Shown piece after piece: positions 1-10,613 of a stretch of DNA of 64,000 bases. Every line of letters starts with the position of its first letter. The first letter of the stretch is position 1. Below the pieces are notes generated by a model. The model made no database searches and was not told where the DNA came from. It was given only the letters and a program-made list of their open reading frames with translations. The position numbers and the translations under genes were made by a program. Location: assembly GCA_030272585.1 (NCBI GenBank), contig BSYQ01000005.1, forward strand, positions 3,999,501 to 4,063,500. The letters run 5' to 3'. The DNA is from Bryopsis sp. KO-2023. Lineage: Eukaryota > Chlorophyta > Ulvophyceae > Bryopsidales > Bryopsidaceae.

Positions 1-154
1 TGTCAGCTTGCTTGTTGAGGAAGCCTTGAAAATGTGTTCCTGTCTTGTGTTGGTCCCAGGGCGAGATAATGGAACCAGGGGTGGGTGTATGGAGAGCCAG
101 CTCCAGTCCAGCAGCATCCTCATTCATGGTACGCTCAACAGCAGTTAAACTTGT

Positions 155-544
155 TGTTAGTCTTTTAGCGCTATACGAGGTAGTTTGGGATAGAGCCGAG
201 GGTGGCTGACGCATGTGGGTTCGCGAGTAAGACAGATTAGACCCAGAGTTTGGGGCATGCGTCAGCGTACTACACTTAGGGGTACTTAAGAGGCCCACTC
301 GTTGTTTTGACATTCCATTCTAGTTGTAAGAACTCGGGATTCGTGGGATTGGTGTGTTCCCGCTTGTGTGTGTGTTTGTGTGTGTGTGTGTCTAAGTGTT
401 TGCCTGACGCAATCACTTATCCAACCAAGTGCTCTAGTAGCGTTGCTAGAGAGTTGTCTAAAGCAACAAACCCCACAAGTATACTTGCGTTAGCCAGCAA
501 GTTATCACGAATCCAACCAACACAGCCGACCACTATTGCGTCCA
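155..544 (+). repeat. Truncated LTR copy (R1 family)
   Basis: This stretch is about 90% identical to the solo LTR at 56230-56659, starting at TGTTAGT and continuing through the shared GT-rich track to the shared end at ACTATTGCGTC. The last ~18 bases of the complete LTR (ending CTATCA at 56659) are missing here. No target duplication can be seen, so this is either a truncated solo LTR or part of a larger element cut by the window edge. It stops about 18 bases before the tRNA-Met gene. The short ORF inside it is conserved in both copies only as far as the DNA repeat is, so I do not call a gene. Confidence 0.7.
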
Positions 545-561
545 CGAAAATGTTTTCCGTG

Positions 562-647
562 GCCTCGGTGGCGCAGTTGGTTAGCGCGTCGGTCTCATAA
601 CCTCGTGAGCCATCCGGAGGTCACCAGTTCGATCCTGGTCCGGGGCA
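562..647 (+). tRNA. tRNA-Met (CAT), elongator, with short intron
   Basis: A cloverleaf folds with acceptor GCCTCGG/CCGGGGC, D-arm GCGC...GCGC, anticodon loop CTCATAA and T-arm ACCAG-TTCGATC-CTGGT. The total is 86 nt, 12 more than a 74-nt tRNA. The excess is an intron of about 12 nt just 3' of the anticodon (CCTCGTGAGCCA), the same place as the intron of plant elongator tRNA-Met. The anticodon stem (TCGGT/TCCGG) has the same U-U closing mismatch I recall for plant tRNA-Met. A TTTT run at about 656 can serve as Pol III terminator. Confidence 0.92.
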
Positions 648-713
648 CTCCTCTTCTTTTCGGTCGAAGGAGAGCATCGCGCACACGAAAAAATGGAACG
701 ATCGGGGCACGCT

Positions 714-786
714 CACACTCGGCGGGACTCGAACCCGCAACCCCCAGATTAGAAGTCTGGTGCGCTATCCATTGCGCCACGGGTGC
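714..786 (-). tRNA. tRNA-Arg (TCT)
   Basis: Read on the minus strand the gene starts GCACCCG and has anticodon loop CTTCTAA (anticodon TCT) and T-arm GCGGG-TTCGAGT-CCCGC. The acceptor 3' strand is CGAGTGT, leaving one C-A mismatch in the acceptor stem. There is no intron. A run of six T follows on the minus strand, suitable for Pol III termination. Confidence 0.9.
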
Positions 787-930
787 TCACGAGGGATGGT
801 TCCCCGCGAGGCCGCAACGAGCGGCGAAAAGAAGGACAAGAGGGGGGAAAACGGGTGCCCTTTTGACGGGCCGTGGCGTTTCCACGTCGACCCCCACGAG
901 GAACGACTCATGATGACTCATTCTGAATGA

Positions 931-1004
931 GCCCGCTTAGCTCAGATGGCTAGAGCGCGCCCTTCGTAAGGGCGAGGCCGAGAGTTCGACTCTCTCAGTG
1001 GGCA
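931..1004 (+). tRNA. tRNA-Thr (CGT)
   Basis: A 74-nt cloverleaf: acceptor GCCCGCT/AGTGGGC, D-arm GCTC...GAGC, anticodon arm CGCCC-TTCGTAA-GGGCG, variable loop AGGCC and T-arm GAGAG-TTCGACT-CTCTC, with discriminator A. TTTT follows at about 1012. It is the closest local reference for judging the aberrant tRNA-Thr(TGT) at 1487-1574. Confidence 0.93.
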
Positions 1005-1082
1005 ACCCTCCTTTTCCTCGCGGGGCAAATTCCGCCACGAACGAGGGGCCCCGAGGTCGGAACGCGACAAAGGCATCGCGTC

Positions 1083-1153
1083 GGGATGTTGGTCTAGTGG
1101 TATGATTCTCGCTTCGGGTGCGAGAGGTCCCGAGTTCAATTCCCGGTTCCCTG
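1083..1153 (+). tRNA. tRNA-Pro (CGG), acceptor stem degenerate
   Basis: Core features match eukaryotic tRNA-Pro: D-arm TGGTCTAGTGGTA, anticodon arm CTCGC-TTCGGGT-GCGAG (anticodon CGG) and T-loop TTCAATT. The acceptor stem pairs poorly: GGGATGT against GTTCCCT gives two mismatches and several wobbles. The T-stem has one A-C mismatch. No T4 terminator occurs within the next ~65 bases. It may be a tRNA pseudogene. Confidence 0.6.
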
Positions 1154-1294
1154 AACGGGGGCTGTTGACTTGTCAGTTGGTGGTGAGCGAGTTGCAGGCT
1201 TATCTACACCCTTGTCTAGACCCTTTTCCAGACTCTTTTCGGGTTTTTTTCCTTTAGGAATTCGTTTCGTTTCGTTTCCGGACATCCCCCAGCC

Positions 1295-1465
1295 ACCATC
1301 GTCTTTATCTCGGATCTCCGAGATCTTTTTGTCGGATCCCGCATATTTTTTTCGGATCTCGGATATTTTTTTTTCTCGGATCCCACGGATCTTTTCTTCG
1401 GATCTCAGAGATCTTTTTCTCGGATCCCACGGATCTTTTTGTGGGATCCCGCAGATCTTGTCCCC
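1295..1465. repeat. GGATCY-rich imperfect short repeats
   Basis: The motif CGGATCTC / CGGATCCCACGGATC separated by T-runs recurs about a dozen times between two tRNA genes. Many copies are partly palindromic (GAGATC, GGATCC). No function is evident. ORFs across it on both strands are translations of the repeat. Confidence 0.7.
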
Positions 1466-1486
1466 AATAGCGTGGCCCAAAGCCGG

Positions 1487-1574
1487 TGCCACCTGTGAGA
1501 GTCGAACTCACGCCGTGAGTCTCACGGCCTTTCGCTTACAAAGCGAATGCTCTAGCTATCTGAGCTAAGGTGGC
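1487..1574 (-). tRNA. tRNA-Thr (TGT) with 14-nt insertion before the T-arm
   Basis: On the minus strand: acceptor GCCACCT/AGGTGGC with discriminator A, D-arm GCTC...GAGC, anticodon arm TTCGC-TTTGTAA-GCGAA (anticodon TGT) and T-arm GTGAG-TTCGACT-CTCAC. Its length is 88 nt instead of 74. The extra 14 nt sit between the variable loop AGGCC and the T-arm and read GTGAGACTCACGGC. With flanking bases they form a perfect 8-bp hairpin GCCGTGAG/CTCACGGC. Removing them restores a canonical tRNA-Thr very like the one at 931-1004. The insert could be an ectopic intron, an unusual extra arm or a disabling insertion. No T4 terminator follows closely. Confidence 0.75.
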
Positions 1575-1681
1575 TTCGGGGTGTCGCTACTCCCGCACGT
1601 GGGCAAATGACGAGGACAGTCGCTCTCGACTCCGTTTCGGGCCCGATCGCTCCCCTCCCGTCGCATGCTTCGCGTGGCGTC

Positions 1682-1755
1682 GGACCTGTAGCTCAGTCGG
1701 TTAGAGCGCTAGTCTTATGAGCCGGAAGTCGCGGGTTCAATCCCCGCCAGGTCTA
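1682..1755 (+). tRNA. tRNA-Ile (TAT)
   Basis: A 74-nt cloverleaf with acceptor GGACCTG/CAGGTCT, D-arm GCTC...GAGC, anticodon loop CTTATGA (anticodon TAT) and T-arm GCGGG-TTCAATC-CCCGC. The anticodon stem CTAGT/GCCGG contains one A-C mismatch and two G-T pairs, so isotype and functionality are less certain than for its neighbours. Confidence 0.7.
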
Positions 1756-1838
1756 CGGTGCGCAAGAATGCGTCGACATCACGTCCGTCCGAGGAAGACA
1801 TTCCCGTCTTTCACAACGACAAAGAAACGTGGGGGGGT

Positions 1839-1919
1839 TGTGGCGAGTGGGATTTGAACCCACGCCCTTTCGGACTGGAACCTTACTCCAGCGCCTTGGA
1901 CCAACTCGGCCATCGCCAC
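1839..1919 (-). tRNA. tRNA-Leu (AAG)
   Basis: A class II tRNA on the minus strand: acceptor GTGGCGA/TCGCCAC, D-region GGCCGAGTTGGTCCAAGGC, anticodon arm CTGGA-GTAAGGT-TCCAG (anticodon AAG), a variable arm typical of tRNA-Leu, and T-arm GTGGG-TTCAAAT-CCCAC. It has no intron. Confidence 0.92.
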
Positions 1920-2149
1920 GTTTGAAGGAGGGACGGAAGGGATCCGTGGGACGGCAACCCCCCCATCGGGGTCGACGGATGCATGGGAGACGCTCGCCGC
2001 ACGCTGGACGAGCCGAGATGTCCGAGGGGTCAAGGAGGTGGACTCGAAATCCATTGGTGCTCTCAGCGTGCGTGGTCGAGCGCAGCGCTCCGTCACAGTG
2101 TTGATGGGGCGCGCAACAACAACGCGGGAGGCGTTTTGGCCGTGCAAGG

Positions 2150-2222
2150 TTCCGTCGGCGGGACTCGAACCCAAGTCTTGTGGGTGAAAGCCACATGTCC
2201 TGACCACCTAGACTACGACGGA
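2150..2222 (-). tRNA. tRNA-Glu (TTC)
   Basis: Acceptor TCCGTCG/CGACGGA with discriminator A, anticodon arm TGTGG-CTTTCAC-CCACA (anticodon TTC) and T-loop TTCGAGT. The D-arm GTAGTCTAGGTGGTCAGGAC is typical of eukaryotic tRNA-Glu. The outer T-stem pair is weak. Confidence 0.9.
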
Positions 2223-2280
2223 AGACCCACGAGACATGTCCCGTACGTCCCGTATGAGTTACGGAGCGTTGAGGGTTTTT

Positions 2281-2328
2281 GGAAGCTGGCGGGAAGCTGG
2301 CGGGAAGCTGGCGGGAAGCTGGCGGGAA
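2281..2328. repeat. 11-bp tandem repeat, about 4.3 copies
   Basis: The unit GGAAGCTGGCG is repeated head to tail without change about four times. It lies in the spacer after the tRNA cluster. ORFs with a repeating WREAGGK-type peptide are translations of it. Confidence 0.9.
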
Positions 2329-4382
2329 CAAGTGCCCTCACGCACGGGCACGGGGTTGCGCCAAAACTTCGGGAGGGTGTTCGTTCGTGGTCAGGACTCG
2401 TTTCGAGTTTTTTCATCGTTGCGATTTTCGGATGCCCGGATTCGGATGCACGAGAGATATCAGTAATGGCCGATTTTGTTGGCTCGGATTGTCGCGTAAA
2501 AGGAGTCGTTCGTTTTCCATGGGTTTTCGTGTCTCTTCGGATTTTGGTGTTTTTCTTTTCTGCTTTTTTCTTTCCCTCTTGAAGACCGATTCGTTTCTTT
2601 CTATTTTCTTCGTTCTTTTCTTATTTCTGTGCCGTTCTTTCCCTCCTTTTCTTCCAATAATCTTTCTATTCATTGTTTCCCTTTTCCGTGCTTTTTTTTG
2701 TTCTTTCTTTTTCGATTCTTCCTCTTTCGTTCCTTTCGAAAAGATTCCATTTCCATTGCTTTCTGTTTCGCCGTTTCGAAAGATTTTTTTCTTCCCCTTC
2801 AAAATCGAACCGGTTTGTATCTGTCGTTTTTTCTCTCCAAGTCTATTTTCCTTTTTCCCCTCCCCCTTTTCTTTTCCTTTCTCGCTTTCTCGCTTTTTTC
2901 TTCGACCGATTTTCTCCCGAGAGAGATCCCGCGGACAATCCCGGATTACCCGATCGGATGATCCAGCAAGGGCGCGCTTGAACCCAGGAACGCCACCAAC
3001 ACGCCACCACCTGTGCGTTCCGTCGCCACACACGTCACAAAAGAAACGAACCTCCTCCCAAGTCTTTTCGCTTTACCATTGACGCGCGCGCTCACTCACT
3101 CGCGACACCCACACCGACACACACACTCACTCGTGCACGCGCACACTCACCCCCTGGTGCTCACCCACGAGCGGACCCACACACACTCAACCAGCCCCAC
3201 TTTCATCACAGTTCCGTCTCCGTCACGTCAAGGTTCGACGCCGAATTCCCGTACGTGAAACAGTACCACTGGTGAAAGACGCACTGGAACTTTTGTTCGC
3301 TTGAAAAATGAACTACAATAGTGGGCGTGACGGCCCCTCAAGTACTCCCCTGATACAACCTATCAACACCTGTCAACACCTTTCAAGGTCCCTTCAGTCG
3401 TATCAGTACGGGACAGTACATGACAATACGGGACTCCCTCAAAGGCGGGTGCAGCCAACGGAACGTCATGTTACGGTGTCCACAAGCGCTACACGTCAAG
3501 AGTTCCCTCAAAGTGGCGCCCACACCGTGCGTCTGACCGCGCAAACAAGCGCCGGGGCTCGCAGACGCACACTCACCCACCCACTCACGAAAAATCGTAC
3601 CACACCAACGAACGTGACCCGAGCAAGGGCACACCTGAAAACGCTCCCACCGGGTCGTTTTCGATTGGATGAAGCCAAAAATACCATTTCACCGCTCGTC
3701 AACCTCATCTCGAAAGAACGAGCAAAAAGACAATCGATGCACCGAATCATCGGAGGGATACGTCGCTCATGCACCTGAGGAACGGATACTTCATCTCTCG
3801 GCTTTGCTTCAAAACGTGTTGCCATCATACCACCGTGAATACATGCGATCCCTTCCGAACTCGCCTTCACTCCTAAACTCAAACAGAGATTCAAGCCCCC
3901 AGCACCCTTCCTATACTCTTCGCACTTCCTGCATGTTCACCTGCCGCGGGTGCACGTTTATGCGCGCCAAGTCGTCCCCTATGTCCGACTGCATTAACCC
4001 AACATTCACCCGAAGTTTGTAAGGCCTGGGCCACATCCAAGAAATCAATCGAGTTTCCACAAAAATCAAAACCAACAACATTAAGTAAATGTTATATAAA
4101 CACCAAGCCTTGTAATTTCTGTTTTTGAAGTTGGGGCCACATTCTATTTTTTCGGATAAATTGGGGCCACAAAAGGGCCACAACCGGATGAAACGGCCAA
4201 ATTCAGGCCACTTTGGGGCCTGTGGACACCTTCTCAAATGGCTCAATCGCCGTGAATAAATTTTATCGTAATCCTCCCGCCACACCAGTCCGACATGACG
4301 CTTTCTTGCCCTTGTACAAATCGCCGTCACACCCCCACCTGATTCTGGCAAGGTGGGGAGGTGGGAACATAACCAAAAAAAA
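2329..4382. other. Intergenic spacer upstream of PWP2
   Basis: No gene is recognisable. From about 2480 to 2930 the plus strand is strongly pyrimidine-rich. From about 3080 to 3190 it is rich in CA/CAC dinucleotides. From about 4130 to 4220 a GGGGCCAC-like word recurs several times. The PWP2 promoter must lie in the last part, but I see no distinct TATA box. Confidence 0.5.
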
Positions 4383-7300
4383 ATGAACTACAAGTTCTCG
4401 AATTTATTAGGGGCGCCATATCGCGGCGGGACTATATTGTTGAACGGTCATGAGCTTCTTTCGCCGGTCGGAAACCGGGCGCAAGTCGTCGACCTGGCTC
4501 AGTCCACGACGTCGGCGTTGCCGTTCGATTGTCCCGTGCAGATTCGCGTTCTGTGCGTGAGTCCGTGTGGAAGATTGCTGCTTGTGTTCGACGAGGCCGG
4601 AGGATGCGTTGTGGCGAACAAGAATCGACGCACGGTTTTGCACAGGTTCAGATTCGGCGGCAAAGTTGGGGCGGCGAAGTTCAGTCCTGATGGGAAGTAC
4701 ATAGCGATAGGAAAAGGGAAGATTTTGGAGGTAAGAGAAAGGCTGAGTCGAACAAGCAGGATCAAAATGTGCAAGTATGTTACATCCCCAAAATATTTTC
4801 TGCAGCAAATTAAAACAAAGATAAAAAAAAGCTATTAATTATTAAAAAGGCTTTTAATTTTCTGATGTTGTGTTTTAAAAAAAACGATGGTTTATCTTCA
4901 GGCCCAGAAGTCCTCATTTTATGCAGTGCATATGTGTGTATATTTTTAATTGTTTTTTTCGAATATAATTAAATAATAAATAATAAGAGGGGCATTTTGC
5001 CCTCGGCCCAAACACTCCTCTTTTTTTTCTGTTTGCTCAGCATTTTTTTTTTTTTTCGTTGCAAATGATGAAAATGAAAAACCAGAAGAAAACCATAAGC
5101 AAGCTGATGATTGTGGTTTCCTGTTTATTCAAAAAAAAAACTCTTCTTCATTTGTTTATTGTCCTTCCTCCACCTTAGATATGGAAACGACCCGGGCTGG
5201 AAAAACACGCGTCCCCAATGGAAATCTACCGGTCCAATCTCCGATGCCAATCTGACATCACTTCCATCGACTGGTCCGAAGACTCTTTCGGAATTGCAGT
5301 GGGCTCCAAAGACCAAGCTTGCAGAGTTTTCACTTTAGACCCCGTCGAAAATTACAAATCCCCCATGTTGGCCCATCGGCGGCCGATCGTTGGTGTGTTT
5401 TTTACCTCCGAAGCCATCCAGAAAAAATCGGCCGAGTCTGGGATGGAGAGCCCCGTAATGCTGCTGAGTTGTGCGAAAGATGGGCTGGTGTATGAGTGGG
5501 GGTTTGAACCGGAGACTGAGCAGGGGGGCGGGGATGAGATGGGGTCTGATAAGGAGGAGGGTAATGAGAAGTCGAGCAGGAAGCGGAAAGCTGATGACAG
5601 CTTGTCAGAGGTGTCCAGTAGCGAGGAGGAAGAGAGCTCTTCAGATTCCGAGGGTGGATCAATGGATAATGAGAATGGTCCAGGGGAAGATGCACCCCAG
5701 TATGTGGGAGCGTCCGTCGCAGGGGTTTCGGACAAGAAGAAATATGGAGGCATGCAGAGAAAAAGATGGAAATTCTTCCCGGGGCAATGGAAGTTCCTAG
5801 CGAAGCACCACTTCAACAAGGATTTCCGACAAAAGCTGACGGCGGTCGATCTGCACAAAGACTCGGGGCTGCTGGTGGGGGCGTTCTCCAACGGGGTGTT
5901 CGAACTGGTCCAGATGCCAGGTTTCGAGAGGTTGCAGACCTTGAGCGTTTGCCAGCAGCGGCTCAGCTCCATCAGCTTCAGCCCCAAAGGAGACTGGATA
6001 GCGGTGGGGAGCGCCAGACTCGGTCAGCTCTTGGTGTGGGAATGGCGCTCCGAAAGCTACGTCCTCAAACAACAGGGCCATCAATTCGACGTGAACTCGA
6101 CGGCTTTCTCCCCGGATGGAGCCTACATTGCCACTGGGGCAGACGATTCGAAAGTCAAGATTTACAGCATGTCCACCGGGTTTTGCTTTGCAACATTCAC
6201 GGAGCACACGATGCCTGTGACTGTGGTTCAGTTCATGCCAAGCGGGCATGCGCTGTGCAGTGCCAGTAAGGATGGGACAGTGAGGGCTTTCGATTTGGTT
6301 CGTTACAGAAACTTCAGGACTTTCACCACCCCAGAGCCGGTCCAATTCATTTCCCTTGCCGTGGACCCCAAGGGCGAGGTGGTGGTGGCAGGCTCTCTGG
6401 ACACTTATCAAGTGAGTAAGAACTCGAGGGTCAATCGGCAGGGAAAACCAGGGAGGTCCAAAGCTGACCATTTGGTCCAATTTGAAATGTTGTGAGTGAT
6501 CTTCAATGTGGCCTGGCTTGAGCAAGTGTAAACTGCTCTATTGACCTATGTATTGCATTTCTTTCCTAGATTTTTGTGTGGTCGATGAAAACGGGTCGAT
6601 TGCTGGACATGCTGGCCGCCCACCAAGGCCCCGTGGTTTCGCTTGCCTTCAGTCCGACTGTACCTGTGCTGGCGTCGGCCTCTTGGGACAAGGTTTTGAA
6701 ACTGTGGGACGTCTTCTCTGGAAACAAATCCAGCGTGGAGTCCTTCGACCACAGTCACGAGGTGTTGGCCGTCGCTTATCGACCCGACAGCAAGCAAATC
6801 GCCTGCTCGACGCTCGAGGGGAACATCAATTTCTGGGATCCCAAAGAAGGCGAGAACCAAGGGGCCATCGAGGGTCGGAGGGACATCTATCGAGGTCGAT
6901 TTCAGACGGACCGGCGGAAGGCCGACATCCACTCGGTGGAGGCCCATTTCACCACGCTGGTGTACAGCGCCGACGGTTCGCACATCTTGGGGGGAGGCAA
7001 GAGCAAGTACGTTTGCATCTACGACGTCGAGGAAAGGGTGCTCTTGAGAAGGATCCAAACGACGTACAACCGGGGGTTCGATGGGGTGTTGGATCGGCTG
7101 CACTCCGGTTTGATGACGGATTCCGGTCCTCTGTCGCTGATCGACGATGAGGACAGCGACAGAGAGGATTGGGATCTGCTTCCTCCATCGGCGGGGGTGG
7201 ATGGAACGCTTGGCTTGCCAGGGACGTCGCAAAGGGGTCGTCGACCGGTGGCGCAGAGTCGATGCATCGCCTTGTCCCCCACCGGACGCAGTTTCGCCGT

Positions 7301-7847
7301 CGCTGCCACGGAGGGCCTGCTGGTGTTCTCTCTGGACGACAGAATGATTTTCGACCCCACTGACCTGGCTGAAGACATCACCCCAGCCGCCGTCGACAAA
7401 GCCTTGGGAAGCAACTCCTTGCTGAAAGCCCTTCTGATAGCGTTGCGATTGAAGGACCAGGACCTGATCCAGAAATGCGTGCTGGCCACCCCCGTGAGCG
7501 CCGTTCCGCTGGTGGCGAAAGGGTTGCCGGATGCGTGCGTGGGAGCGGTGTTGACGATTCTAGCGGAGACTTTGCGATCGTCCCCTCACTTGGAGTTTCT
7601 ATTGACGTGGGCGAAATCACTCTGCGGCTCCCACGGGAGCAGTTTGACCAACCCCCCCTCGTCGACGGTGGCGGCCTTGAAATCCATGCAACGCGCGCTG
7701 ACTCAACTGCAGGCGGATATGGCGGGCATGTGCGAGTCCAACCTGTACACGCTGGAGTATTTAGCGATGGCTGGAAAGCGGGTCCAAATGGATCGACTGG
7801 CAGCGAACGAGAGCGGTGGGGAAGAAACGGACATCGAAATCAAGTGA
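4383..7847 (+). CDS. PWP2: PWP2 WD40 protein, U3 snoRNP/SSU processome subunit
   Basis: Exons 4383-4730, 5179-6411 and 6570-7847 join in phase 0 to 952 codons. Introns begin GTAAG or GTGAG and end TTAG or CTAG. PWP2 is a tandem WD40 protein of the UTP-B subcomplex, which acts on 18S rRNA processing in the nucleolus. The protein opens with the family signature YKFSNLLGAPYRGG and continues with SPVGNR, GQLLVWEWRSESYVLKQQGH, TFTEHTMPVT, DGTVRAFDLVRYRNFRTFT and VWSMKTGRLLDML, all characteristic of PWP2. An acidic, Ser-rich insert lies at about residues 215-280. The C-terminal Utp12-type helical domain covers about residues 800-905 (LLKALLIALRLKDQ). Length is close to the ~920 residues of animal and yeast PWP2. 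The ATG at 4383 opens the conserved N-terminus, so the in-frame extension upstream was not used. Confidence 0.96.
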
Positions 7848-8396
7848 CGGAGAGGGAAATGGTTTTGGCTTTGTTTTTTTTTCAGGGAGAGGGGTGGTGT
7901 TTTAGTGTTGCTAGTGGAGGTGGTATGTAAACTGTTGCATGTTTCAAGAAAAGGAACAAGCAACCCATAACAGAGATTTTGATCCCAGTTGAGGATTGGG
8001 TTTTTCCCAATCAAATTGAAAGAGAAAGCCAACAGAATGTGGAATTTGCCCTTGCAAGGAAGATCAGTATGCCCTTGACTTGGAGGGACATAATCCTAGA
8101 AGTCGAAATAGGGGTCTGCAACAGGAAAAACACTTCGAGCTGGTCCGAAAAAAGCACACCTGCAGGTCGATCAATCAATCAACGTAAGCATTGTATCCGC
8201 ATTTGTGCTCCCTCGAATGGCGTCGGGGGAAAAATTGCGATTTCGTTTGGATTACGGTGGGTGAGTCAGTCCGAGCAGGCTTGCTGAGTTTTCATCTTTC
8301 TGGACAAGGATCTATATTGCCCAAAAAAACACACCCCACCCCCACCCCCACCCCCGCCCATCAACCCTTTTTCTCCGAAGGAATATATCGTGAGCG
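7848..8396. other. PWP2-PSB27 intergenic region
   Basis: It contains the PWP2 3' UTR and the PSB27 promoter and leader. A run of CCCCACC repeats stands at 8334-8356, about 45 bases before the PSB27 start. I see no further gene. Confidence 0.5.
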
Positions 8397-10613
8397 ATGT
8401 CGAGCGTTTTGGCCGCTGGGTGCTCCGCGCCCGTTGTCGCGAAGTTTTCCGCTTCCACGAGGTTCGCGCACGTTTGGGAAAAACCAAGAACGGAAAGATT
8501 CTCTTTTTGAAACTTGTTCGACGAACTTATATGCAAAAAATAGTCGCTTTTGTCTTTGATTTCGAAGCCTGTTCAATGGAAATAACTCTCGTCGCGGCGT
8601 GTTGTTTTTCGAAGGCGCAGGTTTAATAAGAAAACGCTTTAATCAACCCTTTGGGCTCGGTTTGTTTCATTTTTCACTTGCAGGCGGGCTGTTTCGCGGA
8701 AGTCTGTGGTCGTGAGAGCACAGAAGGTGCGCTCTTTAATAGATAAAACGAAAACGACGTTTTCTGCGTATGTTTTCTTCACTCGTCGTCAGAATTTAAA
8801 ACAACGCTCGTTTCGCCCACAAGGAAGCGCCTGGTTTCGCTTCTTCGACCAACAGCGTTCATATTTGATGAACAGCAGGTCGATGTGTCTCGCCGAGAGG
8901 CGGCCGCCGGCGTCGCTGCCGTGTCTTCGTTGTTGGTAGCTCAACCTGCGCTGGCCTTCCTGGGCTTCGGTGAAAACAAGGCCGAGATCTACGAGAAAGA
9001 AACCGTGAGTGCTAAATATCTTCACAGAATATTTCCATGAGCCTTTCCATCCCCTCTTAAAATAAAACTCAACCAAAAAAGAAAACAACAGAAAAATTAG
9101 TTACCAAAAACCAGGGGAAAAGTTTTTTCGTTTTCAGCCTGAATAAAAATGAATAAACCTGCTCAGTTTTCCGAGGGTGCTTTTTTAATTTCGATGTGAT
9201 CTTTTTATGCAACACTTTATCATATTATATTATATTATTGCCAGAGCTGGGGTTGTGATTTTCTGCAGGCTGATATTTTGAAACAAGTGAATGAGGTGGT
9301 CAATCTGGATCGTGATGATCCTAACAAAGAGCAGAGAATTAACGATGTCAGGAAAGCAACCAATCAGTGGGTGGCCAAGTACAGAAGGGATGACACTTTT
9401 GCTGGAAGGCCATCTTACAGGTGGGCGACTAATGTATTAGTCATCACCATTTCATAAACAGAAAACATGTTGAATATTTTGCAATTATATGTTCTTTGTT
9501 ATAATTATTATTGGTTCTTTTCTTTTTTTTTTGGGGGGGGGGGGGGCGGTCCTTGAACAGAAAAAGAAAAGGGAAATGAAAATGGATTGAGGTTCTCCGT
9601 GCTTCAAATTCGAAAGTTACAAAAATCCAGAAGACCAAGTTTGGGAAATAAAAAAGAGAAGAACATATGGGAAGATGGGTGGCAAAATATGTGTAGTAGA
9701 AGAGTGCCACCCAATTTCTCAACCATGGGTTAATTGATACCTCATCCAATCAAGGGGATTTAGCTTTGCACTATTTCAGAAATCAAAGTACATTTTTCAT
9801 TGGAAAAATACGTCAAGAAAATGGCCCGTGTATTAGAAATAGCTTTTCATTCTTGAATCGTGTTCATTTTATCATTTAGGTTTTTGTTAAGTAAAAAGAC
9901 ATGTTTGGATAATCCACAATTGAGGTTTTTTGTTAATTCGCTGCAGCAACACTTACTCCGTTTTGAACGCACTGGCGGGGCACTACAACAGTTTCGGCCT
10001 TGATGCTCCCTTCCCTAAGAAGAGGTTGAGCAGAATGGAAAAGGTAACAAAAAAAAGCGGAAAAATGAAATATCTATCCACAAAGAAAAGCAAACGAATA
10101 AATCGAGGTAGTCAAGAAAAAAAAAATTGATTGCACATCGAAGAAATCATGGTTGCAGTATGTTGACGATGGCGGGAATTTGTGTTTGAAATAGAAAGTA
10201 GTTTTTCATCCATATGTGTCCCTTTGGGTGCATTTTTTTTTCCTCTTTCCTGTGGGGATTGCTACATGTAGATATATTTTAGAAAAATTTAATAGAATGG
10301 AAAATTTGAAATTTAAGAAAGTGATGTGGCATTTTTTTTTTTACCACAATGGTAATGTGCCAATACGTTTGGAAGTGCACAGACACCCCATTATTTTTAT
10401 TCTTATTTTCTCATTCATCTTTTTTTTTTCTTTTTTTTTTGGGGGGGGGAGGGGTTGTTTCAGCTGTATGAATGTATTCATAATAGATATATTTATATAT
10501 TTAAAAGACGATTCTGGCCAAAAGGATTTTTATGGGTTTTAAAGTTCGTGTTTTTTATTTTTAATCTGCAGGAGCTGAGTGATGCCGAGAAATTCTTGTC
10601 TCGAGGCCGTTAA
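8397..10613 (+). CDS. PSB27: Psb27, photosystem II assembly and repair factor
   Basis: Six exons (8397-8461, 8684-8726, 8879-9004, 9269-9420, 9947-10043, 10572-10613) join in frame to 174 residues. The N-terminus MSSVLAAGCSAPVV...SRKSVVVRAQ is a typical green-algal plastid transit peptide. It is followed by a thylakoid-lumen signal with a twin arginine (VSRREAAAGVAAV) and an ALA cleavage site, so the mature protein starts near FLGFGENKAE and is probably exported by the Tat route. The mature four-helix region contains the family motifs NQWVAKYRRD, SVLNALAGHYNSFG and the terminal EKFLSRGR. Psb27 binds the lumenal face of CP43 in assembling PSII. Several exons are very short. The intron between exons 5 and 6 contains a T10G9 tract. 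Confidence 0.95.

Noticed and set aside
2413-3033. Long Lys/Glu- and Phe/Ser-rich ORFs on both strands
   Set aside because: They arise from a pyrimidine-rich tract; there is no codon-structure signal or family motif.
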